DNA from: Paraglomus occultum
Taxonomy: Eukaryota > Glomeromycota > Glomeromycetes > Paraglomerales > Paraglomeraceae
Reading direction: 5' to 3'
Length of the DNA: 33,432 bases
Assembly (NCBI GenBank): GCA_910592205.1
Contig: CAJVPJ010000228.1
Span: forward strand, 1-33,432
The position numbers and the translations under genes were made by a program. Numbering within the stretch: position 1 is the stretch's first letter; every line of letters begins with the position of its first letter. Of the stretch, positions 1 through 10,320 are shown piece by piece. The notes below the pieces were generated by a model. The model had not been told where the DNA came from. It searched no databases and was given only the letters and a program-made list of their open reading frames with translations.

Positions 1-74
1 GATGTTTCTTTACGGAGTTATGCATGATCAACGAAAATTTTAAGGGGTGGTCGGAGACTTTTGGTCACCCACTG
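1..74. mobile_element. Terminus of a Tc1/mariner-type transposon (partial)
   Basis: The window opens inside a transposon end. Positions 42-74 hold a sequence that reads outward-in as CAGTGGGTGACCAAAAGTCT followed by CCGACCACCCC, the general form of many Tc1/mariner terminal inverted repeats. The element ends at position 74 and is followed by TA (75-76), the target dinucleotide of this superfamily. The partner repeat and any transposase lie outside the window, so the family cannot be confirmed here. An open frame crossing this end (24-290) is probably chance. Confidence 0.6.
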
Positions 75-1290
75 TATGTATATGTATATGTATGTAGAAA
101 AATACAACTTTTTTCCACATTTTCCGTCCGTTACATATTTTTTTATTTTTTAAAAAAGAATGCGTTTTGGACCGTGCATGTAAGGTCCCAAAGACGCTAC
201 ATGTTAAAAGAATTAACTTGCATTAAACAAACTATAGAGATTGAGTATTTTGATGGATCTGTGTGTTGTTGTGTCATTGCAACATTTTGATTTTAAACAC
301 ACATTTATTAACGTTAATAAACACTTTTGACTTTTACTTTGACGATATACAACGCGTAGTCATTGGGATTTCGTTCTATTGTTGATTCACATTTATTTTT
401 TGGAACCCGAGATCACATAATCAATGGTACAAATGACTCTGATTTGTAAACACCCGAGACATTACAAATTACTATTACTGCATATTAATATGCGAATTTG
501 ACGTCATTTGTGATGCGTCTCACCGTTTGCAATCCGATAATCTTTTGTTAAACAGGTTTTATTGAATTAAGAATGTTCGAAAGATTTGACAACTTGGCAA
601 TACTCACAATAGTTATTACAAACGATTAATATTAATGTGGCGTCATTCCCCATTGTACAAGACTTTGATATGGAAGCCAGAACGTGTAAAAATAAGTATC
701 ATAATCAGGTATATCAAACACCATGATCTACATACAATACTAACATCGATAACATTCAATCTGATGGGGGGAGAAGCTGTTTATAACGAGAAAAGTCATG
801 TCACGAGGGCCAGGGGTCGAATGACAAATCTAATACAGTAATAACAGACGCAGTTCTCGTGTGCGGATGTTTTCCGGTTTATTATGGCCGAACTCTGTTA
901 TTATTATACCAACGGACTAAGTAAAACCCCGCTATACCGAAGGTAAGTACAGAAACGTCTATAGCAAATGTAACCCGTTATTATTATACCGAATTTACTC
1001 AGGCTCGCGTAATGCAGGGAGTAAACGCGTTTTGTAAATCGCAATAGTAATAGCGTTTTAAGGATCCAGCTGTGCACCCAATAACACGTGAATTTGTCAT
1101 TTATCATTATCATTATTGGTTCTCCCGAAATTGCATAAATGCAAGCTCATTGGGTATCAAGCCTGCGAGTCTCCCTATCTCCCTATCTCTCTCTCCTCTC
1201 CTCTCCTCTCCTCTCTTACACTCTTGCAAATTAATAACGTCCGCCGCGGCCTGTCCACAACACTATTATTAAAAAAAAAATACATTTTTA
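75..1290. other. Intergenic region, no confident gene
   Basis: No convincing coding exon is seen on either strand. It holds a TCTCC microsatellite near 1190-1215 and a 14-base motif (GTTATTATTATACC) repeated at about 897 and 977. Around 920-945 lies AAAACCCCGCTATACCGAAG, which resembles the ends of pogo/Tigger-like elements, but no matching inverted partner was found. Short open frames at 635-841, 904-1113 and 1072-1298 have no recognisable content. Confidence 0.5.
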
Positions 1291-1292
1291 TT

Positions 1293-1609
1293 CTTTAAAA
1301 AACGTGGCCCCGAAACATATACTTGTCGGTGTCGGGCCACTCACCACCTGTTCCCTGGACGCAGCCGTGGTCCCCAACATGCGACCAAAGCTCGATTATA
1401 CCCTTAGGACAAGTAAGAGGTAATTATCAATATCGATTGATATTATTAAAATGACGACATGAGGGAGAAAAAAAAAGTTGGTTATTACATGGGTCCCCAT
1501 GGGACTCTAGATCGAGCTCCACGCCGGGCGCTGTTGCGCTAGTTTTGTTACGGGCAATGCCTCCGAGTACCTCGTCGACAGACGTCGGATACGAGCTCTC
1601 TAGAGTCAA
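1293..1609 (-). other. GC-rich island with possible minus-strand exons
   Basis: This stretch is visibly richer in G+C than its flanks. On the minus strand an open frame begins at 1609 (MTLESSYPTSVDEVLGGIAR...). A second open stretch (about 1400 down to 1297), read as GIIELWSHVGDHGCVQGTGG and continuing about 16 residues, ends at a TAA followed at once by AATAAA. A pyrimidine-rich acceptor (CTTACTTGTCCTAAG) precedes the second stretch, but I found no donor that joins the two frames cleanly. The plus strand is also open for part of this interval. It may be exons of an unknown gene or GC-rich repeat DNA. Confidence 0.3.
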
Positions 1610-1637
1610 ATAGTATATTAGTGATGTTCATGATAAT

Positions 1638-1982
1638 ATGACTTTTACGTTTGTTGGCTATCATTCGAGACATCTTACCGTTCAAGCGCAAACATTTAAT
1701 CAAAGCTTGTTTGACTTTATAGACGAAATTTACAAGAAGCTTTGGCGAACAACAAGCGGCGTCATTGATGATCGTCTAAAGATAACTGTGTAAGTAATTT
1801 GTTCAACATTTTTCTTTATTATTGATATATGCGACTTTGATTCTAATCTGAGCAAATTTTTTTGGTTGCGCAGCCTTACAAAGGACTATAAGGCAAAGGC
1901 CCTCGAATCATCGGGGTGTCAACCCGATTTGTCCATAGCTTGTGGACGTTTGATCCCACAGAGAGAGGTGACGAGCACGTAG
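1638..1982 (+). CDS. Small protein, 86 aa, ubiquitin-like pattern (two exons)
   Basis: Exons are 1638-1789 and 1874-1982, joined in phase 2 by an 84-nt intron with a GTAAGT donor, a TTCTAATC branch-like site and a TTGCGCAG acceptor. The predicted protein starts MTFTFVGYHSRHLTVQ. It then has a short amphipathic stretch (SLFDFIDEIYKKL), a strand-like LKITV and a terminal segment SSGCQPDLSIACGRL. This order (hairpin, helix, strand, loop, final strand) is that of a ubiquitin-like beta-grasp fold, but no specific family was recognised, so the fold is inference. There is no C-terminal Gly-Gly. An AATAAA signal lies at 2003-2008. It is convergent with NSE4. Confidence 0.62.
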
Positions 1983-2188
1983 ATGGGTGCTCGGGGACTG
2001 TTAATAAAGCACAACTTTAAAAAAAAGAAGGTGAAAGCACCCGAAATCCGGCATCCCAAAGGATTTCCTCTAATACTGACAACATTTTAATGTAATTGCG
2101 CTCTCTGCAATCTTTCCATTATGTAATATATATAACATCTTCTATCCATTGTTTACACGAATGAAAAAAGTCAATGTACAATAAAGTT

Positions 2189-2194
2189 TTTATT
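2189..2194 (-). promoter_or_regulatory. Probable polyadenylation signal of NSE4
   Basis: AATAAA on the minus strand, about 72 nt past the NSE4 stop codon. It lies between the two convergent genes. Confidence 0.45.
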
Positions 2195-2265
2195 AAATTT
2201 TATCTCGTCCATATTACACTAACAAATGATTTACAAGCAAAAACGTTCGTTGACCCAAGGTATTA

Positions 2266-4031
2266 TCAGGCATACCACTTTCCATTACTCACTGCTTTCT
2301 TTTGTCTCGTAGCAATGATTGGTCGTTTGATGCCATAGCACTCGATTGTATCCTGTATGAATATGTACAAATATGCAATGAGACTATGATTTCCACCAGA
2401 CACTCCAAATATCACATGATTATCGCTCACCTTCCATGTGTGGTAATCCAATTCCATCACTAATTGTTTTTTCGTCAACCCCTGTTGATAATCTTCTTGT
2501 GTCGGAGGTTCGCAGATTGCTACAAAATACACGATGGATGGCGTTAACACCCCAATGTACAAGATGATAAATGCTAAACGATCGCTCTTTGCGCGACTTA
2601 CATAGTATTGGTTCACCCGTCTCGTCCTCGATATATGCTTTTCCATCCCGTATTAAAAATGCAACATAAAACAGATTTTCAACGGACTGACCATACGACT
2701 CGGGGTTCAGTATGAATTCGAACATGTTTATTGGTGTGTTTTCTTCGAGAATTTTGTAGATCATGACGACATTACGGGTTGTCTCGTTCTCTTCTCTTAT
2801 GAGATCACCTTCTTTTATCTGGAAAGAATACAAGACGATAAATATATACACACACAAAATCTCCACTGGGAATTGATCCTAGAAAACCGCACCAACCTCT
2901 TGTGGTCGCTTCAAATCGTCTTTGCATTTCACAAGCCGAGCGCGCTGACCGGGCGTCTTTCGCTGTTTCTGTTCGACTGACAACGGACCAAGCCTGCGAA
3001 ACACATAATAACGTTTATTCATTATCCATCCACACCCATCAATTTTTAATCCCTTTGATTTCGATACTTACATAAAGTCCATAGTCGGTACCCGATCTGT
3101 ATACCTGGCCGCTACCTTTCCGAGAGCTTTCCAGTCTAATTTCGGACTCTCATCTTCATCGTCATATTGACGACCACCCATGAACGTAACAAGTTTTGCA
3201 ACGTAATCGTCGATATCAAATGCATTACTATCCACCCGCATCAACCTGGCCTTCTGCACTCCGAGGTCGCCAGAAAGAACTAGTAGGCGAGAATCGAGCG
3301 TTGCCTCATGTGTCTGCTTTACTAATTGTTGTTAATGATCGGAGATGTAAGATTAGTGGAAAGCTGACGTATTTTGAATGAGCATGCACATTCTTACCCT
3401 TTTGATACAGCTCATTCGCCTTGTTCAGTGTCCTCTTCAGGCCGTCCGACTCCGGCCTCAGATACTCCTGACGATTTTCTAGAGGAAAAACAAACCATTT
3501 GTACCTGGTCAGATAATGCCTATTGAACTGGTAAGTCAATGTCGATGCCTACAAAGAGCCGACATTGACATCTCTATCTCAAAAAAATTTGGAGTTTGCA
3601 GTTCTACTGTAAAGAGGGGAGGAGGTATTCCACGCTCATGACACATTCTCGGGACATTTTGTTTGTCTTTCTCACTAACCTTCAGTTTGTAATATTAGAC
3701 TCCGATAAGCTTTCCTTAACCACCTCTTTTCTTCTTTATCTTGATTGGGGTCATAATCTTCATGTTCGAGACCGTCTTCCGTTTTCATTGTTAGTACAGT
3801 TTGTTCTCCTACTTCGCTCGGAACGTCGACGTCCATTGCGTTCTCTTTGTTAGCGTCGTTGGTGGCGCGAGTATGAGCTGGCATTTCTTTTATATTTGTA
3901 AAACGTGTTTGGAGCAAGTTAAAACCAGTTATTGTCAAGCCAAAGACAGGAACTTGTACAGTCGCAGCAATAGACGCGTCCTGCGTGGGTAGATGAACAA
4001 GGTTACTTGCCTGATTTGTGACATCTTTCAT
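2266..4031 (-). CDS. NSE4: Nse4, kleisin subunit of the Smc5/6 complex (7 exons)
   Basis: Nse4 bridges the Smc5 and Smc6 heads in the nuclear complex that handles recombination intermediates. Exons (minus strand): 4031-3680, 3478-3398, 3321-3072, 2993-2897, 2818-2602, 2519-2431, 2352-2266; all phases join to give 390 aa. The N-terminal kleisin region reads KRWLRKAYRSLILQTEENRQ, then NKANELYQKVKQTHEATLDS, both typical of Nse4. The conserved C-terminal domain includes NMFEFILNPESYGQSVENLF and FLIRDGKAYIE, and ends KRPIIATRQKKAVSNGKWYA. The length fits the family (about 300-400 aa). Residues before KRWLRK are acidic and poorly conserved, so a start at Met 3884 (MPAHTRATNDANKENA, 341 aa) is equally possible. 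The frame is open upstream of 4031 without another Met. Confidence 0.93.
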
Positions 4032-6698
4032 GCAAAAAGTAGGAGATTTCTCACCGAGAATGCCAGCAAATAGTGGATGAACCAGCCAATGAGATGGATG
4101 ATCGGCGCATTCAAAAATATTTGATCCGTGTCCGCGATAAGTGATACTCCGGGAAACAGAGAAACAAAAAAGTTTCGGTTTGCTTGGAAAAAATATACTT
4201 CAAGTTATTCGTGAACATAGCTTTTCCGACAGCTGGTAGTGTACAATGGAGTGCCTGTCAACACAATGTTAATATTCACCTGCGCGAGTGCAGACAGACA
4301 CGCTGCGCATTTGTTTATCCATTACTGATTTCATGGCACTCCGAGATTGTGACACGACCCCGCACAATGCACTTGATTAATCAATTATTATCGTTATTAT
4401 AGGTTGTTGAGGACTCGACAATAACGTCACTTGATCTGAGAGACCGTTGGCAGTTGACAAAACGGAGAGATGCATCTTTGAATTAAAGATTTGGTTTCGC
4501 TATCAACCGTCGTCAGCTTTGTCAATCTGCTGCTGATTATCACATATACGAGTCGCTGCTGCATGCCAGGTAAATTCTTTTAGCAGTCGCAACAATTGTA
4601 CACTTACATGATTCCTATAGAAAATCGAACATTGAATATACAGATATGTATTGGAATAGCTGTTGCAAAATTATCGTTGCAAACTCTTTTCCAGCTGACT
4701 GGTCGTCAATACCATAATCAAATGGCAAAAAGGACTTTTGATCTTTTCCTTCAGCACAAGGCTGTTTGTAACTTTTGGCGATGTTACATGTATATTGTTC
4801 ACCCATCGTATTAACTGAAAATGTTCTAATAATAACTTATTAAAGACGCGAAACAAAATATCACGTATCAAACTAACTTAAATACTCTCTGGATCACTTT
4901 ATTACCAGATCAATGTTATCGATCTCTATCAAGGCATCGGTTGATTAAAGAACACAAACTCAATGATGGATAAATTAGTAGCTGTTAGTGAACCTGTTAA
5001 CACCAAAAAAACCTTATCAGTACCGGACAAAAGCAGAATTCTGATTTGTATTTACGTTAATAGGAGATATATTCGTGGAATTTCTACGCGGATTGTTCGA
5101 TCTCATTAGCCAAGTCGCACAAGAAAAGTCTTTGGAACACGACAAGTGAGTAGACAATATTAAAAGCAATTATGAGAAGGCCAAGGCGTCGGCCAAGCGA
5201 CACATATTTAAAGAGTCGATAGTGAGATTTAGTCGGTGCCTGTCGTAATTATCATGAACGCTATATGATAAATCTAAGTTACGTAATACTATCCATTTCT
5301 TGATGAAGGTTACCGTTATGGCGTATTACTAATGCGTATTATAAACATGGTCTGTGCGTTTGTCGTAATAAAAGTTAAAGTTGAATCCTTTCTATTATTG
5401 ATACATAATACACTTTTAACATCATTCCTAGATGCACATGTTTTGATTTATGAACAATTCTTCGTTAACGCAGACGAGATCTAAAATAGACACTACACCC
5501 AATTTCATAAGACATGGTATCCATCGTCATCGCAGTCCTAGTCATTCGTGTGTGTGTGTTCAGTGTCGATCATTAATTCTTCGAGAACGTCGAATGGACC
5601 GTCCGACGCGTTGGTATGTAATTTTAGATGAGTTGATTGGATGACAAGGTATGTAATTTTAGTAGGAATTGTTAAATAGGCGCGTGCTAGTAATTATTAA
5701 TTAGAACAGTTTTTGGGAAAATTCTTAGAGAATGTGTATTTTAATGCTCATCAATCGTGGTGGACACGCGTATTCTGCCCCAACCACACGAGTCCACGTA
5801 GTAGTAGATGCGTTAAAATAATCACCGTGACATCAGCACTAATCACACACTTCATTTGTCCACGACATATACACATCCTGGCCTCGTCATTAACAAAGTT
5901 GCTGATAATGACATGACGGTGCCCCAAAATGACAATGGCAATAATTGGAGCTCATCATTGTCACCAAAACTTACGATATATGATGAAAATGGTTGTGCCA
6001 CTAACAGACCATCTCAGTAAGCACAACGTTATCACGGTCTACATGTTATAATCTTTGTGAACCCGATGTAATAAGACGTTCTTGAAATAACCTTTATGAT
6101 TCTGATCATCCCACCGATAAGTAATAAATTAAGCGAAAGGGTGTGAAAAAGCACAATCAAGAAATACGTCGACGATAGTTTTTCTGATAGGATTTGAAAT
6201 GGTTTTCAATTCTAATATGAGGGGAGTTGTCATATTCCATTCAATTTGACGTATTCCTAAGATCAAATGCATTCAATGCCGACAGAATAAGCACCACGTG
6301 ATTCATTGGCCGTGAAATTAAAATGCATACCGCAGTGGATATGTAATCAGAATCTTTATTATGCGTACAACAAATATGGCAGTCAAGACAGGGCCCCTCT
6401 CGATTCGGTTATGAGTTTCCATCTCTTTCACTTTAGTTCGATTCTTTTCTCTAAAAAAAAAAAGTCGTGCATACAAATACAATAATTAACTCTTTTTTCT
6501 TTACTTGAGCTTGACGTTAATTCTGGTATCCCATATTCAGACAACAAAATATGATTCCGGTTATTGTGGTCGTCTCAACACTGCTAAATTTCAGTAGAGG
6601 GAGACCTTGCAGTCATCAGGAGAACGGAAAAGAAGAAAAAGTATAACGTCTCGATTACTTACTATAGTCGCTCAAGAATCAGATTTACCCTATTCCGT
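4032..6698. other. Long region without a confident gene
   Basis: About 2.7 kb between the NSE4 start and the APRT stop. Several short plus-strand open stretches bounded by splice-like signals occur (about 4050-4140, 4402-4571 and 4611-4735), but one carries an in-frame TAA and the opposite strand is also open. A further exon-like stretch lies at 5062-5143. A 15-base direct repeat (GGTATGTAATTTTAG) occurs at 5613 and 5649. No tRNA, rRNA or transposon ends were recognised. Confidence 0.5.
5062..5143 (+). other. Isolated exon-like open stretch
   Basis: Between an AATAG acceptor-like site and a GTGAGT donor-like site the plus strand reads DIFVEFLRGLFDLISQVAQE followed by KSLEHDK, an amphipathic helix-like peptide. 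I found no convincing upstream or downstream exon and do not recognise a family. It may be a gene fragment or chance. Confidence 0.2.
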
Positions 6699-7515
6699 TT
6701 AATATTGCACAACCGAGTACACGTTTCCACCCAATTTGTCCCTTCCCTTCAAGTCGATCAATTCAATCACAAACACAAACTCGATCACCCGCCCGCCTGC
6801 CTTCTCCACAAGTTCCTTTGCAGCATATGCACTCCCACCCGTTGCTATCAGATCATCTACAATTATTACATTCTGTCCCTTTTGAATCGCATCGGCCTGA
6901 AGCTCAAATTCATCGACACCGTATTCTTTAGTGTATGACGCAGAGATTGTCGAACCGGGCAGTTTACCCTTCTTACGGATTGGAGCGAACGAGGAGTGTA
7001 GACGTAAAGCGAGCAATGGACCGAAAAGGAAGCCGCGGGCATCAAGGCCTAATGGGAGTGTTTTCGAGTCATCAGTAAAAAAAAAAGCAAGTGATTAGAT
7101 GGATCCACTTTTTGTGTGTATAATCCGATATATCATCCCATCGAGTTACCTAGAACAACATCGATTTTTTCATTCGTTGTCGATTGAACATGATGAGCAA
7201 TATGTGTAAGTAACGCCTCTACAGCACTTGGGTCACGGAATATTGGAAATATATCACGAAATATAATTCCCTAGGAAATTAAAAGTTCGCTTTTATATAA
7301 GTTGTATTCATGCTGTGAATACTAATAGTTTTAACTGAGTTTACCTCTTTGGGAAAGTCTGGTATGGCTCTAAATGGTTCAGTTATTACAGGTTAGATAA
7401 TCACCATGTTACAATTTGGTATCTGTAATCGTCCACCAGTCCAATTTTATTCATCTCGTTACTTAATTGTGCTCACCTACTTCACGAAACTTTTTATCTT
7501 CTCAACGTCAGCCAT
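6699..7515 (-). CDS. APRT: Adenine phosphoribosyltransferase (4 exons)
   Basis: APRT converts adenine and PRPP to AMP in purine salvage in the cytosol. Exons (minus): 7515-7481, 7369-7345, 7270-7150, 7048-6699; phases join to give 176 aa, close to the family's roughly 180. It starts MADVEKIKSFV, then a 25-nt exon gives the family signature AIPDFPKE, followed by GIIFRDIFPIFRDP. Exon 4 holds GLDARGFLFGP, the RKKGKLPG loop and the PRPP-binding motif VIIVDDLIATGGSA. The protein ends ...GGNVYSVVQY. The start is set by the family N-terminus; a reading straight through exon 1 would hit TAG, avoided by the GTAGGT donor at 7480. The 25-nt second exon is unusual. Confidence 0.95.
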
Positions 7516-7929
7516 AAAAGTGGATGTTGCGGGGGAAAAAAAGTTGCAAGAGTTAGAAGCGAGATGGCGAAGATTGACATTATTAGCCAATGATTGGCAA
7601 TATCGATCACCCGAAGATGATTGGCAGTATGCATGAACGAGAATATAACAGACTGAAGTGGCGAATTTATACATGTTGAAAATGCCAAGTACACCATACG
7701 CCATTCTAAATAGTGATAAGAATTGTAGGAATTGATGAGAATAATTTAAGCATTCGATAATGGGAGGATCGATTTGACGCACTGAATGACCCCACCCCGT
7801 CTACTAGAGTAAGCGAGAAAGTGGGGTTTCAAATAATTTATTGTGCGGATCATCGATAAAATGCGTATGATTATAATAAAATACATATTAATATACATAG
7901 TAAATACATAGGTTTTATGTATGTTTTTT
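7516..7929. other. Intergenic, APRT promoter side
   Basis: About 410 nt between the APRT start and the stop of the secreted-protein gene, both on the minus strand. It contains a minus-strand AATAAA (plus TTTATT near 7838), a candidate polyA signal for the upstream gene. No other coding content was recognised. Confidence 0.5.
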
Positions 7930-8412
7930 TCAACATCCCGATATGGGCCGCATCGTCTTAGTATTTACACTCATATAACCGCTTTGTCCGATCGAAACCT
8001 TTACATAGGCCTCATAATATACTTGAGCAAAACATCCCTCTCCAGCCACGATGAAAGTCGCCGAAGTACCGGGAGAAACAGTAAACGTGAGAGGGCTTGG
8101 GCTCATCACTGTTACGTCAGTCATTGTGTTGATGTACCCGTAGAATACCGTTACCATATAATATTGTTGTACGGTAACGACGGTTGCGGCATCGCATACT
8201 ATTGTCAAGTACGCTTCCACACGGTCCGTATAACTGCTCGATTTTTGAATATCGCCAAACGTTCCGGTACAACCTCCTCCATACGCTACGGTGGCATGGC
8301 TCGGGGGTGGATTACTTGGAGGACGTGCAGCCACTGCCGTGGTCAAGACGACGATAATAAAAATGAGGATAATTGATTTTATGCGTGCTTGTTGGTTTGA
8401 TGAAACTTTCAT
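7930..8412 (-). CDS. Small secreted protein, unknown function (160 aa)
   Basis: Single-exon frame starting MKVSSNQQARIKS, followed by a strong hydrophobic signal segment (IILIFIIVVLTTAVA, about residues 14-28) and a likely cleavage after AVA. The mature part begins ARPPSNPPPSHATVAYGGGC, is rich in Thr, Val, Ser and Tyr with alternating hydrophobics that suggest beta strands, and has about four Cys (in GGGCTG, VCDAA, EGCFA and the last residue). No transmembrane segment or GPI signal follows. No family was recognised. Small, Cys-containing secreted proteins of this size in plant-associated fungi include effectors, but that role is inference; a cell-wall or extracellular adhesion role is equally open. 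Confidence 0.75.
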   Translation of the reverse strand: MKVSSNQQARIKSIILIFIIVVLTTAVAARPPSNPPPSHATVAYGGGCTGTFGDIQKSSSYTDRVEAYLTIVCDAATVVTVQQYYMVTVFYGYINTMTDVTVMSPSPLTFTVSPGTSATFIVAGEGCFAQVYYEAYVKVSIGQSGYMSVNTKTMRPISGC

Positions 8413-10320
8413 GTTGGCAATGAAATTGTTTACCGGTTCGAGAGATTGTCACGAATTTATACTTGTTAGAATGTTAACAGTTTCAAATTTGTGTATTTCT
8501 AGAAAATGTCAAGGATACCAGTCAATTATTGGTATTCTAAATTTAGCACGAGTTTTACTACAGAAATTTATGACATTGTCCAAGGCATATAACAAAACTA
8601 ATATTCCCGTGTGTTGACGGTAAATTGCATAGCAAGACACATATTAGTATATCAATATGTCAACAGCCATTCAATTGTACATGTTGATTTTCTCATTTAC
8701 GCGAATAATTCCGTATTTTTCGAAATGTCGATAGCATTTTCTTTTTCCTTTGTTCAATCATGTGTTGTCGTGCAACCTGATTATCGAACACCATCTATTT
8801 ATATCACTATGACTATTACTATATCAGGTTCACCGTCGAGGAAAGGGGGAAATAGCCATTCATCTACAAAATCTTCGATAAAGAATTGGTCCACAAAAAA
8901 AACTGGCTTCTTCATCGATCAAAACGATTTCTTGAGCCGAAATCAGTAATAATAAAATTTTCCGAGGGTCAAGAGTTGCCGTTCTAACAAAAGCCATGTA
9001 GTCTATCAACTTTGAAATTATCAAGTTGTCTGCAAAAGTCTTCGTTGAGCCAAAAAGACCGAGACAACGAAACAATAATATATAGTGTGGTGAAAGGCTA
9101 TAAAGCTAAAGCCATTATAAGATATTAAAGTCATTATGAGATATGCTGCAACAGTGTTTTTAAGGTCGTCGAGTGACACGTTCAAATTTGTGTTTTTTCT
9201 ACGCTGATTATTGAATCGGTTAACTTATCGATGTTTCACATAATAATAATTACGCACAATGATTTACCTGTCTTACACGTAAATGCTATTGTTGTCGTTA
9301 TTACTGTTATTATTACAATTTCGAAAATAGGAAAAAAGGAAAAGCATATTATTACAGACTTGAAGTTCAAGAAGGTATGGTTAAAGACAAACAAGTGTTG
9401 TGCAAACGTCGAAACCAGAATTGTGTCAATGTGTGATTGGGGTCAAAAAAGCATTAAAAGACAAATTAAAGAACTCTCATGCGACAAACAAATCTTGTAT
9501 TTGTACAGTATATACCGTATACCAGATTTCTTTCGCGTTTTAGAAACAATGTTGCATTCGTTCCACTTCCCTTCAGAGTAACGAGAAAATCGTTTCTTCA
9601 CTTTGTTTATGAACATGTGTTTGTTGACTGTATTGTTAACTCGCTCTACTCGTAATTTGCACTTCCAAAACTTAAGGAAAGCACGAAAGAATGAAAGTAA
9701 CATACGAAACGTATGGCCGTGATACGTAATAAACCCTCGTTGTGGTGATTTAGAGAGAGATAACTTTTATTGCAATCTTCTCATTTGAATGCGAAAACAT
9801 TCCCTTGACATAGCCGGTACTTCATACAGAATTGACCTATGTGTCATTACCTCTTTATACTGATGTTTTACATCATGTCCTTAGAACAATAGTATAACAA
9901 AAAGATGCACCATTATTACCAAAAGCAACTCGCATGTCTTATGGATACCATCTTTGAATATTATGAATGTTGCAGCTCAGTTGTGATCTTTTTGCATATC
10001 GCGATTAAATTGAGGTAATTAAAATTAATATACTAGAAAATGCACTTTCTGTTCTACAATGAAATAGTTTAACAAAAAACAGGAGCCTTTTATATGACAG
10101 CACACAGTCTGTTAACTCGGACACTTGCCATTCAACTAATGACAGATTCATTAATATTGGAATCCGAACTTTTGTCATACTTTTAAGCTCCGCGAATTGT
10201 TGATAAGAATGCTTTAGAGTCCTATTAAACGTGTTTACTTGGTCGTGAATTTTTGACGCTTTAACGTTCAGGTTAAAGAGAAGTATTATGCAAAGTACGT
10301 AGTTTATTTGACATATAACT
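8413..10320. other. Region without a confident gene
   Basis: About 1.9 kb. A minus-strand frame at 8860-9075 (reading TATLDPRKILLLLISAQEIV, continuing IDEEASFFCGP) has protein-like composition but no recognised family, and its neighbour frame is also open from an internal ATG, suggesting a frameshifted fragment. Plus-strand frames at 8611-8949 and 9231-9581 and minus-strand frames at 9443-9703 and 10005-10385 have composition expected of AT-rich non-coding DNA. Confidence 0.45.

Noticed and set aside
243-259. 17-base sequence GAGTATTTTGATGGATC shared with about 14348-14364
   Set aside because: Flanks do not match, so there is no evidence of a larger repeat; likely coincidence in AT-rich DNA.
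1490-1615. Cluster of restriction-like sites (XbaI, SacI, SalI, AatII, NcoI) suggesting a cloning polylinker or vector contamination
   Set aside because: The sites are spread over about 100 nt rather than packed as in a polylinker, and the flanks are ordinary fungal-like sequence.
9231-9581. 116-codon plus-strand frame
   Set aside because: Ile/Lys/Val-rich composition typical of AT-rich chance frames, with no splice context or motifs.
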